NCBI RefSeq assembly: GCF_028769735.1
Contig: NC_088193.1
Span: forward strand, 7,529,814 to 7,593,813
Direction: 5' to 3'
Source: Zonotrichia leucophrys gambelii
Taxonomy: Eukaryota; Chordata; Aves; Passeriformes; Passerellidae
DNA: 64,000 nt
In this document: positions 1 through 11,000 of the stretch, in pieces
How positions within the stretch are numbered: the stretch's first letter is position 1
How the letters are laid out: each line of letters opens with the position of its first letter
The notes under the pieces: model-generated
What the model was told of the DNA's origin: nothing
The model's input: only the letters and a program-made list of their open reading frames with translations
Database searches by the model: none
Made by a program: the position numbers and the translations under genes

Positions 1-208
1 CCCTGCTCCTGCTCCTGCTGCTCCCCAGCCATCCCAGCAAGGCCCAGAGCTCCCAGCCCTGCTCCTGCTGCTCCCCAGCCATCCCAGCAAGGCCCAGAGC
101 TCTCAGCCCTGCTCCTGCTCCTCAGCCATCCAGCGAGGCCCAGAGCTCTCAGCCCTGCTCCTGCTGCTGCTGCTCCTCAGCCATCCCAGCAGGGCCCAGA
201 GCTCCCGG
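1..208. repeat. GCTCCT-rich minisatellite, about four units
   Basis: Four successive units of 56, 50, 46 and 56 bp each begin with ccctgctcctgct and end with cccagagctcyc(a/g)g. They differ mainly in the number of internal gct/cct triplets and in a few point changes, such as ccatccagcgagg in unit 3. The array probably extends beyond the left edge. The minus strand reads as repeated Glu/Gln/Ser-rich codons, so long minus-strand ORFs crossing it are artefacts of the repeat. It lies just upstream of the candidate coding exon at 299-664, most likely in an intron. Confidence 0.9.
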
Positions 209-298
209 CCCTGCCTCTGCTCTCGGGGCTCCTGCGGCAGCACGGCCAAGCACCAACCCCACTGCCCACTGCCTGCTCCACGGCTCCTCTGGAACTGA

Positions 299-664
299 CT
301 CACAGCCTCTGCAACCATCCTTGCTTGCTCTGACACTCCCCTGCCAAACCACACACGAGAAATCAGGAAAATCAGAATCAAGGAGCTGAATTCAATAGTC
401 CTGGAAGGGAAATCTTTATCTTCACAGAGTCCTGTCGCCAAGTGGCTCAGATTTTCCTTTGCCAATGGTTCCAACCTGAGCACTGAACTAAGTAACAAAT
501 TCTCAGAGAAATTCATAAGCAGCAAAGCCAAGACCAGGATTGATGTTGTCAGCTGTGCAGACCCTGCAAATCCCACCATTCTTTCTAAAGGGACAGTGAC
601 AGCAGCAGCCAAGCACTCTCTGTCTACCAGCCCCAAATGGAGAGAAGAACAGAACAACAAATAA
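299..664 (+). CDS. Candidate last coding exon of an unidentified gene
   Basis: A frame is open from just after a TGA (296-298) to a TAA at 662-664. It has no Met in its first part, so it would be entered by splicing; a possible acceptor ends at 366, giving an exon of about 300 bp that starts in phase 2. The amino-acid mix looks like real protein: rich in Ser, Lys, Ala and Leu and nearly free of Cys, His, Met and Tyr. It includes the stretches KELNSIVLEGKSLSSQ and AKTRIDVVSCADPANPTIL. I do not recognise the family and see no membrane segment. The stop codon overlaps an AATAAA at 660-665, so a very short 3'UTR is possible if that signal is used. Against it: the opposite strand is also open here for 185 codons, the acceptor is weak in pyrimidines, and a 121-codon open frame alone is expected several times by chance in a window this size. 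Confidence 0.4.
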   Translation, partial: LTASATILACSDTPLPNHTREIRKIRIKELNSIVLEGKSLSSQSPVAKWLRFSFANGSNLSTELSNKFSEKFISSKAKTRIDVVSCADPANPTILSKGTVTAAAKHSLSTSPKWREEQNNK

Positions 665-665
665 A
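660..665 (+). terminator. AATAAA polyadenylation hexamer overlapping a stop codon
   Basis: AATAAA at 660-665 contains the TAA that ends the candidate exon at 299-664. No clear GT-rich downstream element is obvious in the next 40 bases, although a tttgtctgtg segment lies at about 677-688. Another aataaa occurs near 1200 and could serve instead. Confidence 0.3.
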
Positions 666-3600
666 AGGAGTTTTGCCTTTTGTCTGTGAATTTTGGGATT
701 TAAAAGTGTCTTGAATACATATTTTAAATGAGCTAAGAGGTGATCCTGAGCCTAAAAAGCAAGAAAAGGGATTGGGAAAGGTCAACACAAACAGGCGCGG
801 TACAAAACACAACACTGCATTCAGGGTCTTTCCGCATCTGGAATTATTTGTGAGCAGCTGCTCCTGAGAAGTTCCATGTGTGGTCAAGCACTGAAAAGGG
901 AGAATGTGCTCAAACCCAGGAACATTTGCTGGAGAAAGCTTTTTGTGTGAATCGTGTGTCTCCGATGTTTGTTAATACTGAAGAGTGCAGAAAAGCTGTA
1001 TTATTTCTGCAAATCATCAGTCCTGCACACAAGGGAAGAAGCAACATCTCTCCCAAGGTTCTACCACTCCAGAACTGAGGAAAAGCCTTTTTTTGTTAAC
1101 TGCAGAGACACCAGGGGGAAATTGGGGGAAATTAATTTAAAATGAGGCATGGACTTCGCACAGAAAGTGCTGTAAGCTGGGCAGATATCCAGCGAGATCT
1201 AATAAACAGATTCAGGCAGGTTTCCATGAAGTATGGGACAAAACTGTTATCACCTCAACAAGGCTAAAAACACAGCATAAACAAAGCCCAGGAGCACAAC
1301 ACAGCTTCAGAATCAATACTTAGTTGGAGTTTTGGTTCATTCTGTGCTGCTTATATATACACATAAATATATATACACATATATGTATAAACACACACAG
1401 GAACTGTGAGAGTTCTTCTTCTTCATTTTGGTTCTGTTTTAAAGAAAAAGCTTCCCATTTTGCACTCAGAGGCAATCAATCACGGATGCTTTTATAAGCA
1501 GGGTAAAATGTAATTCAGGTGTCCATTTGCATTCCTAAACCAGACCACGAAGTGTGTAATTTTAAAACAACAAACTTCATTAGAAACAGCAAACTTTTTT
1601 AGGGTGAAGCTGGTAAGGAAAGCCAAGGCAAGGAGCTAAGGAAGTTTCAAGTGCCCCAGGACAACACTGTGCCTGCACACCACACGAACTGTGAGAGAAA
1701 AAGGAAGGAATTGGTATGTCTAACATGGCTTTTTCCCCACAAGAACTTCACTTGTGGTGCTGGGAGCTGTCACAGCAGTTTTTCCAGCAGCGTAATTATC
1801 TCCCCATGAAACCTGCTTCCCTCTCCAGAGTCCAGCGGGAAGAAGGAGGGGGTGTTTGTCTTTTCTTTCAATAATGAACCTCTGGCTGGCAGCCTCAGCA
1901 GCTCTGCTGTTTCCCAAACCCATGCTGGCTCCAAGGCTGCAGATGGAAGCTCAGCTCCTCCATCATCCCAGCAACCACATCCCAACATGTCTCATAAAGA
2001 ACAACTCTGGGCTTTGCCAGAGCAGACCCCACACACGAGCAGCAGAGCTCTGACACTTTCACAGCTTCCCAGGGGGATTTGAGGATCAGATATGGAAGAG
2101 GTTTTTTAATCTCATCATATTGCTCCTGCAGAAAGTGATGAGCAACTGTGGCAGTATTCAACAAATTCATTTGTACACAAAAAAACAACACAGCTTTGGT
2201 TAACCTTCTGGGCACATATTTAATGGCTCTCTGCAACCACAAATACCAGGATTAAAGAACAACCATCCTCCGAAATTGATATCTGGTGTGTGTTGGCCTT
2301 GTTCCCCCACCGTTAACAGTGAACGGAGATTCCCAGCCCATGAAAATCTAAAAGTGCTTTCATGTGTGCCCAGAAGCAGCTTCCCTGGTACCACACAGAG
2401 CTGCAAAAGTCCCTTTAAATGAAGCTGTCAACATTGAGCATTAGATGAAACCCTGCAAGATGAAGACATCAGCATAGTTTCCTCTTCTTGCTCTATTTTT
2501 CACAAGCCATACCTTGTTTCTGGCTAGCCAAGTCCTCCAGCCAGCCTGCTCCCCTCTCAGTGCTCCAAATGAGACCAATTTAACTGCAGAAAAGGCTCAG
2601 ATCTGCTCCTACCCTCTGGCTGCTCCCTGGGCTGACACCACCAAGAGCTGGTTTTGCAGTAGATTTTGCTTATGCAGAATTATGTCAGGAGGAGTCACTG
2701 CCTTTATCCTCGCAGGAGAGTGCCCGAGTACCCAACACCTGGTATCGAATTTGTTACAACACATGCCCAAGGTCAAAACCCACTCTTATTTCACCTGTAG
2801 CAAGGGCTTTGCTGGGTGCCTGATGCCATTCAAAGTTCTACTAAAGGAAAACATGAAAATCTGGTCCTGGTCCCTCTTCCCATCAAATTATGAGATTTGC
2901 TCAGAAACCATGAAAAAAAAAAGGTACCAAGTAGTTAAGCGCTCTTTTTATCTACTTTTTGGCTCTCAATTGCATGGACTTTGGGTTGCCAAAAACCTTC
3001 TTGTAGCACACCCTTATTAGAACACAAACAGATTTTTACAGAGCCACTGTAGGCATATACACTTAAAATAGTTGGATATTTTATGTCAATAATTTTTTTA
3101 AAAGCATGGCATGCACTGGCACAGCACATTTACACTCCCAAAACAGAAGCCAGCACAGTGACACTACAAAGAGATACAATGCTCATTTACAAATGACATT
3201 TATCTCATACAGCGAGCAAAGCTATTCCACTAAAGTATCAGTAAGAGCAAATGCACAGAGAACAGCAGACTGAAAAGGCTTGGAAATATTGTATTTATTA
3301 TTTCTGAAAAAAGTTTGTGTGGTATCTTGTTATGTTTCACTTCTAAAAGGACAAAGCCTTCTGAAATACACAAATGAAAACAAGTGGCCAGAGAATCAAG
3401 CCAGTTTGCACAATTAAAATACTCCTTAAGGGCTGAAATCTCATCTGCCACATTCCAGTCCTGAACAAGGTTTGGAGCACTAATTTATAAACATTCTGAG
3501 AAATCTTTGACTATTCAATAGCCCTGTGAGTAGGAAAATCTATGTATAATGCACAATGAAAGGGAGAAACCCCAGCCCGCTGGCGTTCATCAGTGTCACC

Positions 3601-6493
3601 CTCGGAACAGGGACACACACCCGGGGATCCGGGGGAGAGTCACAGCCACAAAACTGCCCCTTCCAAGGGTGGTTAAACCCCACCAGGGCTGCACACTGCC
3701 CTAAATCCACCTGCCAGGAGAAAGCCACAACCACCACTGCTCGTGTATCAGCTCTGTATCCAGCTCTGTTCTTATTCCAGAAAAACCAGAGGAGGCCCCA
3801 GCTGAAACTGCCCCCAGCTTGAACTGTCTGAGGCGAGAAACAAAGAGCTGACTTAAACTCCCGTCAATGCCAATGAACAAGGGCTTTCTGGTCTTTAACA
3901 TTATGGGAAGTATCAGGTTGGAAGTCCTTCCCCAGGCTGGATTAACTGGAGAATTTAGACCTTTGAGGAGCCTCGGAGTGAGCCTGCAGTAAATCAGTAA
4001 CCCAAGGAGCAGCAATGCTGTGTCACCTCTGGATGCCTCAGGAGCTTAGTCAGGCGTGGCACCTGCTGACGGGAGAGGCAAGGCCCAACCCTTTATAAAT
4101 GCACTAAAATCTGACACAGATGATCCCACACATCCAGCCTGTTCCTGGGCACGCCTGGCTCTGCCAGTACAGCCACTGCAACCAAGGGTGGCCTCTGCCA
4201 CCAGACAGCTCCTTGGACCAGACTGAAGGAAAACTAGAACAGACCTTTTAGCAAGTACTGCACTTTTCCTGCTGTTTTACCCAGGGGAAGGAGCAAACTA
4301 GATTAGATGTGGATTGCGTAAGGAGAGGCAACTGATGGAAGAGCAGGTGTTACATCACCTCCAAGGTGTCTCCAGAGGTGCTGGGAAAACTAATTCCACA
4401 GTCACACTTTCAGAAGGAGTGAACACGGATGTAAGAGATGCTGGAGAACAAATGGCGCATTAAAGCAAGGTACCAAGTTCAAATTCCTCCTTCTTCTGTC
4501 ATCCCCACTCTAAATCACACTGGATCTTCCCATCAGCCAAAGGAACAGCTGGCAGTGTGAAATGCACCCAGGTGCTGAGGGTTATCCTTCACCTTCTTTC
4601 TGGATTCCCAATTCAGGCATGTTTGCATGCTCCACAAACAGCACACACAACCTCCTCCAACAAATACACAACAGAGAGCAGCTGAGTAGCTGCACCACTC
4701 CATCCTAAGGAGCTGGATGGAATTCTAGAAATGCCCACTCCTTCTCAGCCCCTGCCACTGCATCCTGTCACTATTCCCAATATTCAAAAAAACCACACAA
4801 AAGGTGTACATGTGCCTGTTTTTTCTCTTTATATGAAAAGACACTGGAGTCTGCCCTGCTCTGACTCAACAGCTAAAGAGCTGCCTGCTTTGGTCTTTAT
4901 CCTCAGGACTGGGAAGCTCAGATCCCATCCCACTTCTCCTGTTTTCTGTCCATCACATCCACTGTTTCAAACTCACCTTATTTCTTCTTTTCACCAGGGA
5001 TGCTGTGGAGTTTTTTTCCTCTTTTCTTCAGGCTGATAACTGAATAGTAGCTGGGAATAACATTCCTTTTTTTCAACATAGGTGAAAACTAAGGATTTAA
5101 TTCCCTTTAGTGACAACTATCAGAAGCAGAATATCAAATGATTAAACTGCGGTCCCTGACACCAGAGCATGAAGTTTTCATAAAGTATCAAATAATAAGG
5201 AGAAACACGGTTCAACACAAAGGAAGATTAAACCAAAATGCTTGACAAAGCGGGATTAAATGATTATTTTTGTATTTTTGATATAAATACTGAGGATATG
5301 TGACACAGGACATTGTTACACTGGTTGTTGCAAAAAGACCTGGGGGAGCCAAGGACGTGCTCACTAACGGATGATAAAGCTGTCCCCTCCTTGCATAAGA
5401 AAAAATGTGGGGGTTTTTTCCATGGAAAGCATCCCAGGGGGCCAGGGCCTGGGAAAGCTGTGTGCCAGAGCTGGAGGGCAGGCAGAGGTCAGGAGGACAG
5501 GCAGCTCAGCCGTGGGCAGGGGACACGCTGTGACACCCAGGCCACCACCCCGGGCTGCCCGTGCGAGCGCCAGCTCCGAACATCAACCCCCAGCCTGGCT
5601 CCGAGGATATTCCCCATCCCTGGAACACCCGGGGCTCTGCCCCTGCCCTCCCAGCCACTGCCCTGAACCAGCTCAGCCCTGCTGCTTTCTGCCCCTCTTC
5701 CCTCCAGCCCCAAAGCCGCTGTCATGGGCAGGACAAGGACTCTGCAGCCCTCCCATGTGCCACTCAGGAAAAGACGTTTCTCCTCAAGAAAATCTGCATC
5801 AGCACAGCACATTCACTTTGACATCAATAACCAGCAAACTCCCCGCACTCCAAGCATCCATCAGGAGCACTGGAGTGAGAGCAGGAAGTTAAAAATACTC
5901 CTATAATCCTGTTAAATGCAAGCTTTGCTTCCAAAAAACAATACCAATTTTATCTCTGTGCTGAAAGGCAGGACATGAGCAAGAGATCTGCATTCAGAAA
6001 GCCAACCAAAATAAGCTCATCCTTAGTTCTGTCATACTCTGGACTCTCTGCACAAGTGACAAAAAAAGGGCATGTAGCTGCCAGAACTAAAACCTATTTC
6101 ATCTGCAGACTTCTTGGATGACAAGATCCATTCGGAGGAAAACTGCATAGATTTTATCAAACCACTCCTAAACTGTCTTCAGCCAGAAACCTCATATTGT
6201 ACATACTGACATTGCCACCTTCTCACAAATATCAAAGCTCTCATTCCCAAGGGAATTCACACCAAACACAAATCCTGTAGTTCCTATTTACAAAATTCCC
6301 TCTGGTAAGCCTGTGGTTCTATCCTTGGGTAACAACATATTGCCAATATATTGCATTTTGTGCTTTTTCCATGACAAAGGAAGCCAGGGAGTGTAAAGCC
6401 TTCAGCATTAGCGCACTAGACACAGTTAATTTTTAAATACAGTTTTGTTTCCAAGTAAGTGGAACCAAAATTTTCCAACTACTTTTCTCACAG
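665..6493. other. No gene recognised
   Basis: Long stretch of AT-rich sequence without a convincing exon or a repeat family I can name. It contains a TA/CA microsatellite (1351-1399) and a GC-richer patch at about 5420-5760 with scattered CpGs and open but proline-rich frames on both strands. The longest ATG frame (2514-3020) is rich in Cys, Trp, His and Phe, which is typical of noncoding translation. Confidence 0.5.
1351..1399. repeat. TA/CA microsatellite
   Basis: Imperfect alternation of TA and CA dinucleotides (ttatatatacacataaat, then atatatacacatatatg and aacacacacag). Alternating purine-pyrimidine sequence like this is common in vertebrate intergenic DNA and often polymorphic. Confidence 0.85.
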
Positions 6494-6603
6494 TGCCCAA
6501 GTCAAACAATGAGCAGATATCCAGCAGCAGCTTTCCTAAGGATAAATATTTCAAGGAAGAAAGAAAACACAGACAAATTCAAAGAAATTTTGCAGTACTG
6601 ATG
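6494..6603 (+). CDS. Candidate internal exon (low confidence)
   Basis: A good acceptor (ttttccaactacttttctcacag) precedes 110 bp, followed by a donor of the form ATG|gtgagc. One frame (first full codon at 6496) is open for 36 codons and is Lys/Ser/Arg rich, including NNEQISSSSFPKDKYFKEER. A second frame is also open until a TGA two bases before the end, so the reading frame is not certain. I do not recognise the peptide. Its position between a + strand 3' end (664) and a minus-strand promoter (about 7.67 kb) fits neither neighbour, which argues for chance or for a separate transcript. Confidence 0.25.
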
Positions 6604-7659
6604 GTGAGCTACTCTCCTTCAGTTTGGCAGTGTAAGTGAAGTAGGAGGAGTCAGCATAAATTACCAAGACTTTGTTGATAATGTATTAAACAGTGAAATA
6701 AGAATCTGCGTCTCCAGCTTCTGGCACCTTGGTTCATAAATAACTTCTGGTGTGGTAAAACTGCCTTGATCTGTAACCCAGGTAGGTGGTAACAGCAAAT
6801 TTTAACTGATCCTGGGTCCACAGCTCCCTCCTTTTTACCTCAGCAGTCAATATTTATTCACTTTCAGCCCTAAGTAGAAAATCCCAGTGGAACTGCAGCA
6901 GCACCAGGCATACTTCCTATCAGGCAGAGCACAAACCCGAGCCCAGGGTGAAGGAGATGATTTGCCCTGAAGATAATCAGCTCTGCCTCATTCCACAAGA
7001 ATTTTAACAACACACATAAGGTAACCTGGCCCTCCAGAACTACTGCTCCTAAACCCATATCCCACCAACGGTTCTTAGTTATCCATTAGAAAGGGAGAAA
7101 AATACACTCAGCAAAGAGCCCTTGTGACTATTGCTGCTTTCACACAAAGTACACACTGTGTGCTCCTCTCTGCTATGCACAGGATATAGTACATTTTTTA
7201 GTAGAAAAAATGCATTTTCTGTCATGCTGATAACCGCATTCTGCACACTTTACCGGAAAACGCCTCAAGGACTGCTGTCACAAAAAGGATGGGATGCAAA
7301 ATTAGACTTTGTCTGCTTTCTGCATGCTGGTGGGAGCTGCACAGTGTAATGTGGCTGAAGCAGGCAATTAACCTTTCTCCATTCAAACGCTCAACCACTT
7401 CAGACACACAGTCATCTCCATGGGTTAAAAAATACAGCAAATATTAAAATGAGCTTGGATTTGCTAGCCGGGAATGCCACGCTTGCCTTCCTTAATCCCG
7501 CTCTACATTTTTATTAGGCATCGCCGGCTCTGACCAAGTGTGAAACAATTACATCCCTCGGAGACACGGTCTCAGCACGCCATTGATGAGGGTTAAAATA
7601 AAGGAGGGGAAGGGAGGCCCGTCCCGGAGGGGCGTCCTGAGGGTACGGCTGGCACTGAC

Positions 7660-7672
7660 CTGTGCGATCCAT
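7660..7672 (-). CDS. Possible first coding exon: ATG plus 13 bases, then donor
   Basis: On the minus strand the CpG island reads cggcctcgATGGATCGCACAG followed directly by gtcagt, an acceptable splice donor. This would give Met-Asp-Arg-Thr plus one base (exon end in phase 1), preceded by a GC-rich 5'UTR of CGGAGC-type repeats. The start context has G at +4 but a pyrimidine at -3. The next exon is not certain: a 21-base segment at about 7253-7273 on the same strand has a fair acceptor (catcctttttgtgacag) and the donor gtaaag, and it could continue the frame, but it is too short to trust. The gene cannot be named from four residues. Confidence 0.35.
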
Positions 7673-7800
7673 CGAGGCCGCTCCCGGCTCCGGCTCCGGC
7701 TGCGGCTGCGGCTCCGGCGGTGCCCGCGGCGAGCGCGGCCGAGCGGCTGCCGGGGAAGGCGGCGGCGGCGCCGGTCCCTCCCTCCATGTTGCGTGTACGG

Positions 7801-7970
7801 CACAGAGCACAGAGCACAGAGCAGGCAGCACAGAGCACACTCAGCACAGAGCAGGCAGCACAGAGCAGCACAGAGCACACACACCACACAGCACACACAC
7901 AGCACAGAGCACACACAGCACACACAGCACAGAGACACACAGCACAGCACAGCACAGCACAGCACAGCAC
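7801..7970. repeat. CACAG/CACAGAG tandem repeat beside the CpG island
   Basis: 170 bp of variants on cacagag, cacag, gcaggcag and cacacag. It finishes with a regular run of gcaca units at about 7940-7970. It lies immediately upstream of the proposed minus-strand start and is flanked by CpG-rich DNA on both sides, so it may sit within the promoter or 5'UTR. All three frames on both strands stay open across it, which gives long but meaningless Cys/Val-rich or His/Ser/Thr-rich ORFs. Confidence 0.9.
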
Positions 7971-8062
7971 GCCCGGGGCCGCGGCAGCAGCGGGATGGAG
8001 CTGCCGGGGAAGGAAGGAAGGGGCAGCGGCTGGGGAGCGATGCTCCGGAGCCCCGGGTTTAA

Positions 8063-11000
8063 CCCCCCCAAAAAGGGCTGTTTATAATGGAAAAGCACAA
8101 GGCAGCTCGCGGATCTGGGCTCCCATCCTGCCCTCCCTCAGCAGCACCGATTCATGTTTTCCTGAGGCTGCTACAGGCATTTCAGCTGTAACCCTTTCCC
8201 GGATGCAGGAGGAAAAGGCATCTCTTGTCCTGATCACCTCCATCCCCATCCCTCGGATACACGCAGGGATGTTTTCACCTGCTCTGCATGGTCCAACCCC
8301 TAAACAACACTTAAACAAGTGACCAGTAAGGACCTTACAAGCAGGAGTTATTCCCAGTTCTGCCAACTGGTTAACCTTGGATATATCACATTAATGTTTG
8401 CTGTTCTGCTTCCTCCTTTTGGAAAACAGGGTAATATTCACTGCATTCCCAGAGGAGACTTGTAAGCCTTAATTTATTTTTCTGTTTATGCAGCCAGTTT
8501 GAAAAGAAGCTTTGTAAAAACTGCTATTACAATTTCTGGTTCATACACCAAACCAAAAATGAGAAATAATTATTACTACCCAACTTTCAGATCCCATTAA
8601 AAGACTGAAATTCTTCACCAGACCACCAATGCAGCAGTGAGGATGATGAGCTCTCCATCTAAAGCACTGAGGTCTATCAAATCAGAGGAAAGCCTGGATG
8701 ATGTATTACCCTCAGTCCGGGCTTTGGCCATCAGCTTGTTGTGTGACCTTCATCAAGTCATTTTAATCTTTCTGTACCAGTATAGATTCCAGAGCTCTTC
8801 TCACTTCTATGAAACAGCCCAAGAATTTCTGTATTGTTATCACTGGTACTCCTGCCTGAAGCTCAAAGGTACAAGCTAGAATTTGTAGCAATGCTGGCTA
8901 TTGTTCTGCTGCAGCCCATGGAAACTCCATGTGGAATCTAAAGGTTTTGCACATAGCTCCTTTTAACTCGGTGGGATGCTGAGGGTTATCAGTGTACATG
9001 AAGATTTGGAGGGGGTGAAAATCTGTATGCTGTTTGGACTCAGCAAAACACCAAGTTCAGAAAGACAAAAAGACTTCCAAAACAACACCTTTTTGTTTAA
9101 AATTCAACAGAGGAGGCTGCACAACCCCAAATTATACAGAACAGTCTGTATAACTGTTATTTTTTAGTCTGTAATGGATGGATCAGCGCTGCTTGCTAAA
9201 TGCTGTATAACTGAGTGACAATAACCCCGTTCATCAGCCCTGATGCCTAAGGACACAGCCAGGCCAAGCATGAGCTCAGCACTTACAGGAGACAGGGAAG
9301 ATTCAAGCTTGGCAAAGCTGAGCAAAGTCAAACAGGTTATACCCGTTCTGTGCCTAGAAAGCTTAATGATCCTTTCCAAATCCCTCTTTCCCAACGCTAA
9401 TTTTTCTTTGTTTCACTAAAACAGACATGCAAGAAAGGGACAACCTAAAGACAGAAGAACTTAATAGGAAACAACACGTCCATTGAGGGGAAGAAAGCTG
9501 TTCTCATTTTGCATTAGTGGCTGCTGGGCTGCAGAAGCTGCTTAAACACCCTTCATGCCCCTGCAGCCCTCACCTGCAGCTCCCAGTGACAGAGACCAAG
9601 GGATACTGGGTGGATTCATCCCAGGGATTTTATACCTCAGCTGGTGGACTTGACCTCTCTGACTTGAGTGGGGAAGTTAATTCCAATTCCAAGACAGGAG
9701 AAAATAGAAGCACACCAAGAAGTGAAGGATTTGCATGAAGTGATGGGGACAGAGCCAGGGCAGAGGTCCCCAGTGGTCCAAGACCCCAAAGCACCAACAG
9801 AATGAGAACACAAGGTAGGAAACTCTGTGGAAATTCTCCACCCAGGTGTGCTACAATAAAATACTGCACCCTAAGGTGACCACAGACAGACTCCTGCTTA
9901 AAGGAGTGAAACTAAAATCCAGTTCCACAGTTCCTGGTGAACAATGTTCAATCCAAGCTGAATGAAACAGAACCAAAGTAAAACCAAAGCTGTCACTTCA
10001 GAAAGTGATAAAGCATAAAAGCACAACAGACACTGTCCACACAGCATCTGCTACAGCTTAAGGTCTACTACCCTGCTTAGAGGAGCAGAAATAGCTGAGG
10101 GGGAAAATTAGGGAAATGTATTCACTACAGCTCCAGGAGATGTTCCAACCACCTGGAACTTATGACAAGCAGAGAGAAGGTGCATTTCAGTGCAGAGAGA
10201 CTGAGCACATGCACTCCCTACACAGCCAGGGGTTGGGGGCATGGCAGGGGATTGTGCCCTGCTGCTGCTGCTTTGTGTTTCCATGCTAGATCCCACCTCC
10301 AGCTCCTCCTGCCATCTCCTCTCTCCTCCTCCAGGGCTACCTGTTCTGCACTTCAGCTACAAGCCCGCCAAGGCCAGAGCCTCTCTTGCTCTTTATCTGT
10401 ACACTTTTCAGTGCAGCTCAGCCTTTTTCCAAGGCCAGGGCTTGGGAATCTACAGCTAAACAGTGATAAAGACTTTGTTTCACAGCTAAGTAGAATTTAC
10501 CAGTTATTAGGACATTTACCACTGTCCATGTCCAAGTGTCACATTTAAAAAGGTCTTGTAGATGTCTTTTAGACAACCAGGCTCAAAACTGCACTGGTTT
10601 GATGTAACCTCACAAGTCTCCTGCACATGGGCTGGGTTCTTTCTGCTGGAGGTAAGTTCTGACAGCAATGGATCATTTTTCCAATGCAGACAAGATCTCT
10701 CTCCAGTCAGCTTTGCTTTCCCTCTAGCTAGGGTTGAATTATCACAATAACAAGTGACTCAAATGGGGGTTTGGCGCTGTTTTTTCAATTAAGAGAGCAG
10801 AGCAGAGAGGTATCACTAACTGCAAGCTCTAATTTGCTGTTTAAATAGGAATTGGCTTGGAAACATTTTATCTCTTAATCCTTGGAGTAACAGCGGGTGA
10901 CTCAGAGTCAAATTCAAAACAAATCGCCAACCTGGAAAGCTGTTCTATGACACGGCTCAACCCATGACCAATTTGTTTAACTTCAGGTTGATAGAACTAA

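Larger units (their letters stand above)
7610..8060. promoter_or_regulatory. CpG island, probable promoter
   Basis: The core at about 7610-7800 is very GC-rich with many CpG dinucleotides, for example ctccggcggtgcccgcggcg. CpGs are scarce in nearly all the rest of the window. GC-rich sequence resumes at 7971-8060 beyond a CACAG repeat. Unmethylated CpG islands of this kind normally mark promoters of widely expressed vertebrate genes. On the minus strand the island contains an ATG followed 13 bases later by a splice donor, which suggests transcription toward lower coordinates. A + strand transcript from the same island is equally possible. No TATA box is evident, as is usual for CpG-island promoters. 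Confidence 0.75.

Noticed and set aside
103..660. 185-codon minus frame over the left-end minisatellite
   Set aside because: Its C-terminal part is translated repeat, the rest is Leu-rich with no domain, and the + strand frame in the same place is more protein-like.
2514..3020. 168-codon + frame
   Set aside because: Rich in Cys, Trp, His, Phe and Met with no splice or promoter context; length is expected by chance.
7549..8098. Several long Cys/Val- or His/Ser/Thr-rich frames
   Set aside because: They are produced by the CACAG repeat, which keeps all frames open on both strands.
10575..10649. Candidate + exon ending GGAG|gtaagt
   Set aside because: Open in one frame, but the peptide is Trp/Phe-rich and the acceptor is average; no neighbour matches its phase.
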